DNA of 64,000 bases from CAKSQF01 sp051868045 (GTDB taxonomy: Bacteria; Bacillota; Clostridia; Oscillospirales; CAG-272). Both the position numbers and the translations under genes were made by a program. Under the pieces are notes generated by a model. That model did not search any database. It was not told the origin of the DNA and saw only the letters and a program-made list of their open reading frames with translations. The stretch spans positions 1 through 64,000 of the forward strand of contig JBJDZN010000061.1 of the NCBI GenBank assembly GCA_051868045.1. Reading direction: 5' to 3'. Below are positions 33,079 to 41,832 of this stretch, piece after piece. Each line of letters starts with the position of its first letter. The stretch's first letter is position 1.

Positions 33079-35361
33079 ATGAAACGATCCTGTATTTCTG
33101 TTTTGTCGGCGATTCTGCTTACGTTCTCTCTTCTGTTTACCAATCTGCCGCTGTCCGTTTTGGCGGAAGATACGGAGTCGGCATCGGCATCGGACACGAC
33201 CCCCGAGCCTCTGCCTACGGTGGAGATTTTTACCGACAGTGGCGAGGCGGTGACTCAGAAGATTTATGAGTCTGCCACTCTGAAGTTGAACCTGACCGAC
33301 CGTTTTGCCGATTATACCAATCTCTATACCGAATCCGGCGGCACCATCGAAATACGGTGCAGAGGCAACTCCACCTATGATACTTCCCCCAATCGGCTGG
33401 GCGATTCGGGAAAGTTTTCCTATAAGATCAAGCTGGAGTCCAAGACCGATCTGCTGGGACTGGGTGAGAACCGTCATTTTGCGCTGATCGCCAACTATTA
33501 CGATGTCACCAATCTGCGCAATAAGCTGGTTTACGACCTGGCGGACCGTATGGGACTGACCTCTACCGCTTCCAGGTGGGTGGTGGTTTACCTGAACGGG
33601 GAGTATCAGGGACTCTATACCCTGTGCGAAACCGTCCGAATCGGCAAAAATCGGGTAGACATTCCCGATTTTGAGGAGTTTGCCGAGGATGTCGCCGATA
33701 CCATCGGAATGGAGGAGAATCTGTCCGCCGCAGAGACCGAAGAGCTGGAAGAGCAGATGAAGGCAAATCTGAACTGGATTTCCACGGGCAGATTCGGGGA
33801 TTACATTCTGACCGATTACGGCATTGATGTTTCTTCCGTTGACCTGACCTCCGGCTACCTTATTGAGCTGGACTACCGTATGGACGGCGATACCACCAAA
33901 TTCTATACGGGAATGGGAATCCCCATTCAGTTGGATTCCCCAAAGGCACTGGAAACCAATCCGGAAATGCTGTCCTATGTCAAAAACCTGCTTGCCGATT
34001 TTGAGGAGGCCATCAGTTCACCGACCTTTACCACTCAGGACGGCAGACACTACAGCGAGTTTGTGGATATGGACTCGCTGGTGGACTATTTCCTGATTTT
34101 CCACCTGTTCAAGAACATTGAGTTCGGTTTTCTGAGTATCTATTTCTACATTGACGATGGGAAAATCGTCTTCGGTCCCTGCTGGGATTTCGACGGCAGC
34201 TCCGGCAATCAGGTGACGCTGACGGTCGATTGGATGCCATACAACAGTTGGTTCTATATGAATCGGGGTCCCTGGTTTTTGAAGCTGTGCTCCGACCCCT
34301 ATTTTGTGAATCTGCTGGAGGAGCGTTGGTTTGAGATTCGGGATCTGGTGGACGGCATGATGGAGGAAATGGAGCTGGCTCACGATTATATCAGGGAAGA
34401 GGCGGAGAAGAATTTTGCCTTCTTCGGCGCACCCCAAAACTGGTACATTCCCGGATCCTCCTGCCGGAGCTTTGAGGATGAATATCAGATTTTGAAAAGC
34501 TGGATGGAGGATCGCATTGCCTGGCTGAATGAGATGTTTTCCCTGCGAAATCCCAATCTTGAGGGACTGGGGGCAGACGAAAGCGACCGGATCAGTCTGA
34601 CGCTGACCGAGGGTGCCATCCGGAAGCTGGCAATCGACCAGCAGGGAACCGTTGGTGCGCCCTGCGACTTTCTCCTGACCCAAAAACAACTGGCAAATCT
34701 GACCCTGACCATTGACACTGCCCACACCTCTCATGTGGCGATGGAGGTGTATGTGAATGAGCATTTCGTTGCCCGGGTGGACTGCAATCAGTACACCCCC
34801 GCAAAGCTGACCCTTCCGGCGGAGGTGTTCGATCTGACCGAGGGAAAGGTGCAGATTGTGCGGGTTGTGGGGATCAACACGGCGGGGGACTACTACCGTA
34901 GTGCCTATCTGCGGGTCAGATATACCGAGCTCGGCAATCCCGGCTCCACGAAGGCACTGCTCACCGTGGACGGTGTGCGTTCCATGGAGGAGATCGGAAC
35001 CGTCGTGACCCTTCCTGAGATTACCGTGGAGCGTACCGGTTACCGTGCGGTGGGCTGGACAGACGGAACCAATGTCTATGATGCAGGGTCGGAGATCACC
35101 GTCACTGCCGCCACCGATTTGTACATCAAGTGGGCGGTGGAGGACCTGTTCTATGACCGCACCCCCGTCCGGGTCGAGCTGCCGGTATCGCCGGTTTCGC
35201 CGGTGCCGCCTGCAATGACAACACCCGGCGATGATTTTGTATCGGAGCCTCCGAAGGGAACGAATCGGACGGCTCTCCTGGTTGCGGTAATTGCCGGTGT
35301 GGCGATCGTCGGTGCGGGAGTCGTGACGGGACTGCTGGTGAGAAAGCGGAAAATCAAATAA
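33079..35361 (+). CDS. Secreted, membrane-anchored CotH-family kinase-like protein
   Basis: A 760-residue surface protein. Signal peptide with cleavage near SVLA-E about residue 29. A CotH domain follows with RGNSTYDT and SYKIKL (ATP/Lys region) near residues 95-120, HFALIANYYDVTNLRNKL, the segment VVVYLNGEYQGLYTL, and the catalytic-metal motif PCWDFDGSSGN around residue 375. After a beta-rich region comes an InlB-type B-repeat-like unit (GYRAVGWTDG), a Pro-rich spacer and a final TM helix with RKRKIK. CotH proteins are protein kinases of spore coat or of cellulosome-type surface proteins; the substrate here is unknown. It has no close operon partner, and the N-terminal ribosome site is triplicated. 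Confidence 0.85.
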   Translation: MKRSCISVLSAILLTFSLLFTNLPLSVLAEDTESASASDTTPEPLPTVEIFTDSGEAVTQKIYESATLKLNLTDRFADYTNLYTESGGTIEIRCRGNSTYDTSPNRLGDSGKFSYKIKLESKTDLLGLGENRHFALIANYYDVTNLRNKLVYDLADRMGLTSTASRWVVVYLNGEYQGLYTLCETVRIGKNRVDIPDFEEFAEDVADTIGMEENLSAAETEELEEQMKANLNWISTGRFGDYILTDYGIDVSSVDLTSGYLIELDYRMDGDTTKFYTGMGIPIQLDSPKALETNPEMLSYVKNLLADFEEAISSPTFTTQDGRHYSEFVDMDSLVDYFLIFHLFKNIEFGFLSIYFYIDDGKIVFGPCWDFDGSSGNQVTLTVDWMPYNSWFYMNRGPWFLKLCSDPYFVNLLEERWFEIRDLVDGMMEEMELAHDYIREEAEKNFAFFGAPQNWYIPGSSCRSFEDEYQILKSWMEDRIAWLNEMFSLRNPNLEGLGADESDRISLTLTEGAIRKLAIDQQGTVGAPCDFLLTQKQLANLTLTIDTAHTSHVAMEVYVNEHFVARVDCNQYTPAKLTLPAEVFDLTEGKVQIVRVVGINTAGDYYRSAYLRVRYTELGNPGSTKALLTVDGVRSMEEIGTVVTLPEITVERTGYRAVGWTDGTNVYDAGSEITVTAATDLYIKWAVEDLFYDRTPVRVELPVSPVSPVPPAMTTPGDDFVSEPPKGTNRTALLVAVIAGVAIVGAGVVTGLLVRKRKIK

Positions 35362-35396
35362 AATCAAAACCACCAGTTTTCTGGTGGTTTTGATTT
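35361..35396. terminator. Bidirectional terminator between the CotH-like gene and glyA
   Basis: A 16-bp perfect stem (35361-35376 with 35381-35396) and a TTTT loop between convergent genes; A and T tracts inside the arms suit either direction. Confidence 0.85.
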
Positions 35397-35437
35397 GAGC
35401 CTATGGCTCTATTACCGTTTTGAAAAGCCTGCGACCC

Positions 35438-36685
35438 TTATTCAGCGTATAGAGGATACTTTTCACAGATTTTCTTGACCTCTGCCCGAACGGTATCGGC
35501 ATTGTCCTCGAACTCGGGAACCGCACACAGACGGAAGAGATGGGCGAGGGTGACGAAATCCTCCTCCTGAAGACCTCTGGTGGTGGCGGCAGGGGTTCCC
35601 ACACGGAGTCCACTGGTGACGAAGGGCTTCTGAGGGTCGTTGGGAATACCGTTCTTGTTGGTGGTAATGCCCACGGCATCCAGACGGTGTTCAAACTCCT
35701 TGCCGGTGATGTCGAAGTTTCTCAGATCCAGCAGAATCAGGTGGTTGTCGGTACCGCCGGAGACCATGTTGAAGCCCTCTGCGGCAAATCCCTTCTCGAA
35801 TGCCTTCGCATTTTTGATGATTTGTGCGGCATAGTCCTTGAAGGAAGGCGAGAGTGCCTCGCCGAAGCAGACCGCCTTTGCGGCGATGGTGTGCATCAGA
35901 GGACCGCCCTGGGTTCCGGGGAAGATCGCCTTGTCGATTGCCTTGGCGTATTCCTCACGGCAGAGAATCATGCCGCCTCTGGGACCCCGCAGGGTTTTGT
36001 GGGTGGTGGTGGTGACAATGTCGGCATAGGGAACGGGCGAGGGATGAAGTCCGGCAGCAACCAGTCCTGCAATGTGCGCCATATCCACCATCAGGTAGGC
36101 TCCTACCTTCTTGGCGATGGCTCCGAAACGCTCAAAATCAATGATTCTGGGGTATGCGGAAGCACCTGCTACAATCAGTTTGGGCTTGCATTCGGTGGCA
36201 ATCCGCTCCACCTCGTCATAGTCGAGGTAGCCCTCGTCGTTGACCCCGTAGGGAACGAAATGGTAGAGAATACCCGATATATTGACGGGAGAACCGTGGG
36301 TCAGATGTCCGCCGTGGGCAAGATTCATGCCCATGACCGTGTCACCGGGATGGAGCAGGGCGAGGTAGACGGCGGTATTTGCCTGTGCGCCGGAATGGGG
36401 CTGAACATTGGCATGTTCTGCGCCGAAAAGAGCCTTGGCACGGTCTCTGGCGAGATTTTCTACGATGTCAACGCATTCACAGCCGCCGTAGTAGCGATGA
36501 GCGGGATAGCCCTCTGCGTATTTGTTGGTCAGCACGCTGGAGTTTGCGGCAAGTACTGCCTTGGAGACAAAGTTCTCGGAGGCGATCAGTTCGATTTTGT
36601 TCTGCTGGCGGGCAAGCTCTGCGCGAATTCCTGCGGCGACCTCAGGATCGAGGGCGGCTAGGTAGTCCAAATTTTCTAAAATCAT
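35438..36685 (-). CDS. glyA: Serine hydroxymethyltransferase
   Basis: PLP enzyme interconverting serine and glycine and supplying one-carbon units as methylene-tetrahydrofolate. The 415 residues show YAEGYPAHRYYGGCE, SGAQANTAVY and the PLP-lysine motif TTTTHKTLRGPRGG. Length and order are typical. The start is supported by a minus-strand GAAAGGA and a consensus promoter. It is monocistronic. No glycine or other riboswitch is visible in the short leader. Confidence 0.96.
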   Translation of the reverse strand: MILENLDYLAALDPEVAAGIRAELARQQNKIELIASENFVSKAVLAANSSVLTNKYAEGYPAHRYYGGCECVDIVENLARDRAKALFGAEHANVQPHSGAQANTAVYLALLHPGDTVMGMNLAHGGHLTHGSPVNISGILYHFVPYGVNDEGYLDYDEVERIATECKPKLIVAGASAYPRIIDFERFGAIAKKVGAYLMVDMAHIAGLVAAGLHPSPVPYADIVTTTTHKTLRGPRGGMILCREEYAKAIDKAIFPGTQGGPLMHTIAAKAVCFGEALSPSFKDYAAQIIKNAKAFEKGFAAEGFNMVSGGTDNHLILLDLRNFDITGKEFEHRLDAVGITTNKNGIPNDPQKPFVTSGLRVGTPAATTRGLQEEDFVTLAHLFRLCAVPEFEDNADTVRAEVKKICEKYPLYAE

Positions 36686-36720
36686 GGCGTTTGGTTCCTT
36701 TCATTTTCAGATTACTTTAT

Positions 36721-36749
36721 ATTATATACGAAAAAATCTTTTTTGTAAA
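36721..36749 (-). promoter_or_regulatory. Sigma-A promoter of glyA
   Basis: Minus strand TTTACA (36744-36749), a 17-nt spacer and TATAAT (36721-36726). Confidence 0.8.
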
Positions 36750-36943
36750 GGGCTTTTCGAAAAAATTTTCGAAAATTTGGATAAAATTTGCGCTTAATCA
36801 AAAATATTTTTTGAGTCCGATAAAATTCTGTCAATCAGCTCCTTCAATCGGCTCACATGTGAGCCTTTTGGATTCATGGAAGTGCTTTCTTCATGCGAAG
36901 GTCTGTTTTTTTTGCTTTCTTCCCGGAAAGAAAGCCCCGATTG

Positions 36944-36972
36944 TTGACAAGCGGAAAATTTTGTGCTAGAAT
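36944..36972 (+). promoter_or_regulatory. Sigma-A promoter of the esterase-mnmE unit
   Basis: TTGACA (36944-36949), a 17-nt spacer and TAGAAT (36967-36972). Between this and the divergent glyA promoter (36750-36943) I see only AT-rich sequence. Confidence 0.82.
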
Positions 36973-37015
36973 AGGGCTATCAGATTGCCTTTTATGAAAA
37001 AGGAGGTTTTGTTCA

Positions 37016-37816
37016 ATGGAAAAGATATTGCTGTGGGAGAAAACGCCCGATTATAATCCCGATTTCGGGCAGGAGGAATCCTGCCTGCTTCCCCGGATCG
37101 TTCCCGGTGCGAAGATTTGCGTGCTGGTGATCCCCGGCGGCGCATATGAGTGGCGTGCCGAGGATCATGAGGGATGCACCATTGCCGATCGGCTGAACAG
37201 GGACGGCATTTCCGCCTTCATCCTGCGCTACCGTTATGCGCCCTACCGCCATCCTGTGGAACAGATGGACGTGAACCGTGCGGTTCGGACGGTCCGCTCG
37301 CTGGCGGGAAAATACGGTTATGATCCCAACCGCATCGCCGTGCTGGGCTTTTCCGCCGGCGGACATCTGGCGGCAACGGCAGTGACCCGATTTGATGAGG
37401 GAAGGGAGGACGGCGATGCCATCGACAAAATCTCCTGCCGCCCCGATGCCGGCATCCTCTGCTATCCTGTCATCGACCTTGTCGGGGAGTTCGCCCATAA
37501 GGGATCGGCGGTGAACCTGATCGGAAGCCCGGACAGCCCCCGATTTTCCACCCTTGCCGCCGAGCTTTCCTGCCAGAACGGAGTCGCCGACCGCACACCG
37601 CCCTGCTTCTTGTGGCATACGGCGGCGGACAGCTGCGTCCCCGTGGAGAATACGCTCATGATGGCGGCGGCACTTTCGGCGAAGAAGATTCCTTTTGAGG
37701 TTCACATCTTCCCCGAAGGCGATCACGGTCTGGGTCTTGCCACCGATACCCTCCCCTATGTGTCGGTCTGGATGGAACTTGCCGAGCGTTTTCTGCATCT
37801 CTATCTTGGAAAATAA
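37016..37816 (+). CDS. Alpha/beta hydrolase, acetyl-esterase-like
   Basis: Cytoplasmic serine hydrolase of 266 residues, related to acetyl-xylan or carbohydrate esterases of the BD-FAE type. It has the oxyanion region VIPGGAYEW near residue 43, nucleophile Ser in GFSAGGH near 120, an Asp candidate in HTAADSCVP near 205 and catalytic His in GDHGLGLA near 240. No signal peptide is present. SD AAGGAGG lies nine bases before the ATG. mnmE follows after 31 nt and may share the transcript; no functional link is evident. Confidence 0.83.
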   Translation: MEKILLWEKTPDYNPDFGQEESCLLPRIVPGAKICVLVIPGGAYEWRAEDHEGCTIADRLNRDGISAFILRYRYAPYRHPVEQMDVNRAVRTVRSLAGKYGYDPNRIAVLGFSAGGHLAATAVTRFDEGREDGDAIDKISCRPDAGILCYPVIDLVGEFAHKGSAVNLIGSPDSPRFSTLAAELSCQNGVADRTPPCFLWHTAADSCVPVENTLMMAAALSAKKIPFEVHIFPEGDHGLGLATDTLPYVSVWMELAERFLHLYLGK

Positions 37817-37847
37817 CCGATAAAAAAAGAAAAAAGAAGAGAATTTC

Positions 37848-39215
37848 ATGAATGATACCATTGCGGCGATCTCCACCCCCTACGGCAGGGGTGGAGTCGC
37901 CCTGATCCGCATTTCGGGCGAGAATGCCATTGCCGTTGCCGATCGGGTTTTCCGGGCAAAATCGGGCAAATCCCTCGCCGATATTCCCTCCGGACGGGCG
38001 ACCTACGGCACGATTTTGTCCGAGGGTCAGCCCATTGACGATGGGCTGATAACCTGTTTTCGTGCCCCCGCTTCCTATACCGGGGAGGACGTGGCGGAAA
38101 TCTCCTGCCACGGCGGCATTCTGCTGACCGAGAAGGTGCTGACCGCCGTTCTGACTGCCGGAGCCAGGATGGCAGAGGCGGGCGAATTCACCCGTCGGGC
38201 GTTCCTGTCGGGCAAACTGAGCCTGACCCGGGCAGAGGCGGTCATAGACCTGATTGACGCCGAGTCCGAGGAACAGCTTCGCATGGCAAAATCCCAGCTT
38301 GGCGGCAGCCTCAGCCGGGAGCTGGACGATCTGTACGAAAAACTTCGCACCCTGGTGTCCGCCGCCTATGTTTACGCCGATTATCCGGACGAGGATCTGT
38401 CGGACGTGACCCCTGCCGAGATGACCGAGCGTCTGACGGAGATTCTCGACCGTTTGACCGCTCTCCATGGCTCCTATCGGCGGGGCAGGGCAGTGCGGGA
38501 GGGAATCGCCACCGTTCTCGTGGGGCGACCCAATACCGGAAAATCCTCCCTGCTCAACCGCCTGCTGGGGCGGGACCGTGCCATCGTTACCGACTATGCC
38601 GGAACCACCCGGGACACGCTGGAGGAAAGCGTGATGCTGGATAAAATCGTCCTTCGCTTGACCGACACGGCGGGAATTCGTCCCACCGACGATCCCGTGG
38701 AGAAAATCGGAGTGGAGCGTTCGGTTGCCGCATTGGAGACTGCCGAACTGGTTCTGGCGGTCTTTGACGGGTCCGCCCCTGCCGCACCGGAAGATCTGGA
38801 ACTGATCGGACGGCTGAAGGATTCGGACAAGGTTGTGCTGGCGATCCTGAACAAATCCGATCTGCCCCGCCGTTTTGACGCCGATCTCACCGATTTTGAC
38901 GGGATTTTTCCCCTTTCTGCCGCAAACGGTGACGGAATTAACGAGCTGAAGACGGCGATTGAGGAGCGATACGCCCGGGGTGAGATCGACTACGACCGCT
39001 CTGCGGTGCTGTCGTCGGCAAGACAGGCGGCGGCAGTGAAATCGGCAATGGAGTCGGTGCAGTCTGCGCTGTCGGCACTGGACAGGGGATTCACCCCCGA
39101 TGTGGCGGGAATGGATCTGGAGCTTGCCATGTCCGCACTGGGGCAGACCGACGGTCGGTCGGTGTCTGCCGATATTGTGGATGCCATCTTCCACCGCTTC
39201 TGCGTGGGAAAGTAA
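37848..39215 (+). CDS. mnmE: tRNA uridine-5-carboxymethylaminomethyl modification GTPase MnmE
   Basis: With MnmG installs cmnm5 on wobble U34 of several tRNAs. The 455 residues contain the N-terminal folate-binding domain (DTIAAISTPYGRGGVALIRISG), the helical domain, the inserted G domain with GRPNTGKSS (usual NVGKSS), DTAGIR and NKSD, and the obligatory C-terminal CxGK motif as FCVGK. mnmG and jag, common neighbours, are not here. Confidence 0.95.
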   Translation: MNDTIAAISTPYGRGGVALIRISGENAIAVADRVFRAKSGKSLADIPSGRATYGTILSEGQPIDDGLITCFRAPASYTGEDVAEISCHGGILLTEKVLTAVLTAGARMAEAGEFTRRAFLSGKLSLTRAEAVIDLIDAESEEQLRMAKSQLGGSLSRELDDLYEKLRTLVSAAYVYADYPDEDLSDVTPAEMTERLTEILDRLTALHGSYRRGRAVREGIATVLVGRPNTGKSSLLNRLLGRDRAIVTDYAGTTRDTLEESVMLDKIVLRLTDTAGIRPTDDPVEKIGVERSVAALETAELVLAVFDGSAPAAPEDLELIGRLKDSDKVVLAILNKSDLPRRFDADLTDFDGIFPLSAANGDGINELKTAIEERYARGEIDYDRSAVLSSARQAAAVKSAMESVQSALSALDRGFTPDVAGMDLELAMSALGQTDGRSVSADIVDAIFHRFCVGK

Positions 39216-39296
39216 ATGGTTGTTCAGAAACGAAAGGCACGGTGCCTGTCCGGCTGACGAAGCCGCAACGTAAATACATGATAACAGGAGAAAACC

Positions 39297-40496
39297 ATGA
39301 AGCTTTACAAACTCATTTTGCTATGGATGTCGCTGATCCTGCTTACCGGGTGTGCGACTCAAAGTGCCGATCTGCCCATCACATCGGCAGACAGGTCTGC
39401 GACCGACACGGTTGTGATGGGCAGCGATGTCCCGGAAATCCCCCAAAGTACCCCCGACACGACGGTGCCGTCCGCAGGATTAACCACGCCAACGGTCACG
39501 AATGACTCGGCTTCGACCCCGGGGGACACCACTGCCGCCCCACCGTTGGTTACGACCCCGATTCCGGTCACCACCGCATCTCAGCCGATTACCACAACCG
39601 TCAATCCCGCAACCACACCGGTTACAACGACGCAGGAGGAGCCGTCCGTACTTAAGGCGATTCTCCATGAAGAGGGCAACGTGGGCTATATCGCCTATGA
39701 GGAGACCGATTTTGCCTTCAAACTGTCCTGCCCTCAGGCGTTTGTTTATGATATGAATGAAGGCGTGATCCTGTATGCCAAAGGAATGGATCAGATCGTT
39801 TATCCTGCCTCTACCACCAAACTGCTGACCATTCTGTATTCGCTGACCGTCCTTTCGCCCGATGAGCTGATTACGCCGGGCAATGAACTGAAACTGGTCA
39901 ATATCCACTCTTCCTTTGCCCATGTGGAGAGTTCTCACACCCTGTCGGTGGAGATGCTGATCGAGGGAATGCTCCTGCCCTCGGGCAATGATGCTGCCTA
40001 CGCATTGGCGGGAGCGGCAGGCAGGAAGATCGCCGGCGATCCCGATCTGGACGGGAAGACCGCAATCGAGGTCTTTATGGAGGGTCTGAATGCCTATGCC
40101 CGGGAGATCGGATGCGTGGGAACCTCCTTCACCGTACCCGACGGCTTTTTTGATGAGAATCATTATACCACCATGGAGGATCTGATCCTGATTTCCCGAA
40201 TGGCGGCGGAAAATGAGCTCATCCGGAAATATGCCGCTCTGCCCTGTGATGAGGTGACTTTTGCCGGTGGGAATACCGTCAGCTGGACCAATACCAACCT
40301 GATGATCCAGGAGGACAGTCCCTATTACAGTCCCTATGTGACGGGCTTGAAAACAGGAGCAGGAGGCGGGTATCACTTTATCTGCACTGCCGAAAAAGAC
40401 GGACAGCGTTATCTCATCGGTGTTTTCGGCGGGTCGGATAAGAATGTGCGCTTTGCCGATACCCTGAAGGTTCTGAATGAACTGTTCGGGGAATGA
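39297..40496 (+). CDS. D-alanyl-D-alanine carboxypeptidase (S11) lipoprotein, Thr/Pro-linker form
   Basis: Low-molecular-weight penicillin-binding protein that trims the terminal D-Ala of peptidoglycan stem peptides. The signal peptide ends in lipobox LTGC (Cys19). Residues 30-115 are a Thr/Pro/Ser-rich spacer. The S11 domain follows with SxxK at S172-K175 (ASTTK), SGN at 229-231 and KTG near 348. It ends after NELFGE without the usual C-terminal amphipathic anchor, consistent with lipid anchoring. SD ACAGGAG precedes the ATG. The next gene is a close paralogue lacking the spacer. Confidence 0.88.
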   Translation: MKLYKLILLWMSLILLTGCATQSADLPITSADRSATDTVVMGSDVPEIPQSTPDTTVPSAGLTTPTVTNDSASTPGDTTAAPPLVTTPIPVTTASQPITTTVNPATTPVTTTQEEPSVLKAILHEEGNVGYIAYEETDFAFKLSCPQAFVYDMNEGVILYAKGMDQIVYPASTTKLLTILYSLTVLSPDELITPGNELKLVNIHSSFAHVESSHTLSVEMLIEGMLLPSGNDAAYALAGAAGRKIAGDPDLDGKTAIEVFMEGLNAYAREIGCVGTSFTVPDGFFDENHYTTMEDLILISRMAAENELIRKYAALPCDEVTFAGGNTVSWTNTNLMIQEDSPYYSPYVTGLKTGAGGGYHFICTAEKDGQRYLIGVFGGSDKNVRFADTLKVLNELFGE

Positions 40497-40635
40497 TGGC
40501 GTGAGAGGGCAATACCCGGATGGCTCCGACAACGCCGCCGTATCGGTATTTTGCGGGAAAACGACCGTTTTGCGTCGAAAAACGGAAGATTTTATGAAGG
40601 TTTCTTGGGAATTTCTTAAGATTTGATAAAACCCC

Positions 40636-40664
40636 TTGACAAGGATTCTTTTTTCTGCTATCCT
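40636..40664 (+). promoter_or_regulatory. Sigma-A-like promoter of the second DD-carboxypeptidase
   Basis: TTGACA (40636-40641), a 17-nt spacer and TATCCT (40659-40664), 20 nt before the ATG. Confidence 0.65.
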
Positions 40665-40683
40665 TATTTCAAATTGATTCCAG

Positions 40684-41643
40684 ATGAAGTGTGGTAATAA
40701 AATGAAAGCAATTCCCAAGCGGCTCCTTTGCCTGATTCTCCCGATTTTCCTGTTGATCGGGTTGACTTCCTGTTCGTCTGTTCCTGGGGCGATCCTCCAT
40801 GAGGAGGGCGATGCGGGGTATATTGCCTATAAGGAGACCGACCTGGTCTTTGATCTGTCCTGTCCCCAGGCATTTGTTTATGATATGAATGAAGGCGTGA
40901 TCCTGTATGCCAAGGGAGTGGATCGGATCGTCTATCCTGCCTCCACCACCAAGCTCCTGACCATCCTGTATGCTCTGACGATCCTGTCGCCCGATGATCT
41001 GGTCACGCCGGGCAGTGAGGTGAATCTGATCGCCGCCGACTCCTCAATCGCCTATGTGAAGAGTTATCACACCCTGTCGGTAGAGATGCTGATTGAGGGA
41101 ATGCTGCTGCCATCGGGCAACGATGCCGCCTATGCACTGGCAGGAGCGGCAGGCAGAAAGATTGCAGACGATCCCACTCTTGACGGGGAGAAGGCAATCG
41201 AGGTTTTCATGGAGGGGATGAACGCCTACGCCCGGGAGATCGGATGCGTGGGAACCTCCTTCACAGAGCCCGACGGCTATTATAATAAGAACCATTATAC
41301 CACTCTGGAGGATCTGATCCTGATCTCCCGAATGGCGGCAGACAATGAGATCATTAAAAAATATGCCGCACTGCCCTATGATGAAGTAACCTATGCCAGT
41401 GGGCATACCAACAGCTGGACCAACACCAATGTGATGCTGGATGAGAACAGCGAATATTACAGTCCCTATGTGACGGGGTTGAAAACCGGATCGGCAAGCG
41501 GCGGCTATCACTTTATCTGCACTGCCGAAAAGGACGGACAGCGGTATCTCATCGGTGTTTTCGGCGGGTCGGATAAGGATGTTCGCTTTGCCGATGCCCT
41601 GACGGTTCTGAATGAACTGTTCGGGAAGGATGAGATGGCGTGA
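40684..41643 (+). CDS. D-alanyl-D-alanine carboxypeptidase (S11) lipoprotein, short paralogue
   Basis: Tandem paralogue of the preceding gene. The 319 residues have a lipobox LTSC (Cys30) and only about five residues before the conserved AILHEEG block, so the long Thr/Pro spacer of the neighbour is missing. Catalytic motifs are intact: ASTTK near 86-90, SGN, and LKTGSASGG. Several stretches are identical between the two proteins (for example AYAREIGCVGTSF), which indicates a fairly recent duplication. It has its own promoter, so the two may be made under different conditions or sit at different distances from the membrane. An ATG at 40702 is an alternative start. Confidence 0.88.
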   Translation: MKCGNKMKAIPKRLLCLILPIFLLIGLTSCSSVPGAILHEEGDAGYIAYKETDLVFDLSCPQAFVYDMNEGVILYAKGVDRIVYPASTTKLLTILYALTILSPDDLVTPGSEVNLIAADSSIAYVKSYHTLSVEMLIEGMLLPSGNDAAYALAGAAGRKIADDPTLDGEKAIEVFMEGMNAYAREIGCVGTSFTEPDGYYNKNHYTTLEDLILISRMAADNEIIKKYAALPYDEVTYASGHTNSWTNTNVMLDENSEYYSPYVTGLKTGSASGGYHFICTAEKDGQRYLIGVFGGSDKDVRFADALTVLNELFGKDEMA

Positions 41644-41832
41644 GGACCGATTTTCCTTGCATGAAGTCCATCGTCCCAAAAATGCGCAAGCCAAGGGGAT
41701 CCCCCAAAAGGGGAGCAGGCAATGCCCATGCGCCGTCCAAAGGAAAATGACCTGAAAATGAGGGATGCGCTCCCGTTATAAGTTGTAACATGACAGAAAA
41801 TCAATGAAAAGAGAAATGAAAAGAGAACCGAT
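41644..41832. other. Intergenic region, nothing firmly recognised
   Basis: 189 bases between the second carboxypeptidase and the U32 gene. A short GGGGATCCCCC and CCCC/GGGG inverted repeat near 41697-41716 could be a weak terminator, but there is no T run. I see no good promoter. Confidence 0.3.

Noticed and set aside
30804..33197. Minus-strand open frame of about 800 codons opposite polC
   Set aside because: It is antisense to well-conserved PolC motifs, with low-complexity composition and no SD or promoter.
35397..35437. Riboswitch associated with glyA
   Set aside because: This is the downstream side of glyA. The upstream side is only about 35 nt from the -10 box, too short for a glycine or other riboswitch.
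36379..36969. Plus-strand open frame of 196 codons between glyA and the esterase gene
   Set aside because: It overlaps glyA antisense for half its length and then reads through AT-rich promoter DNA; no SD.
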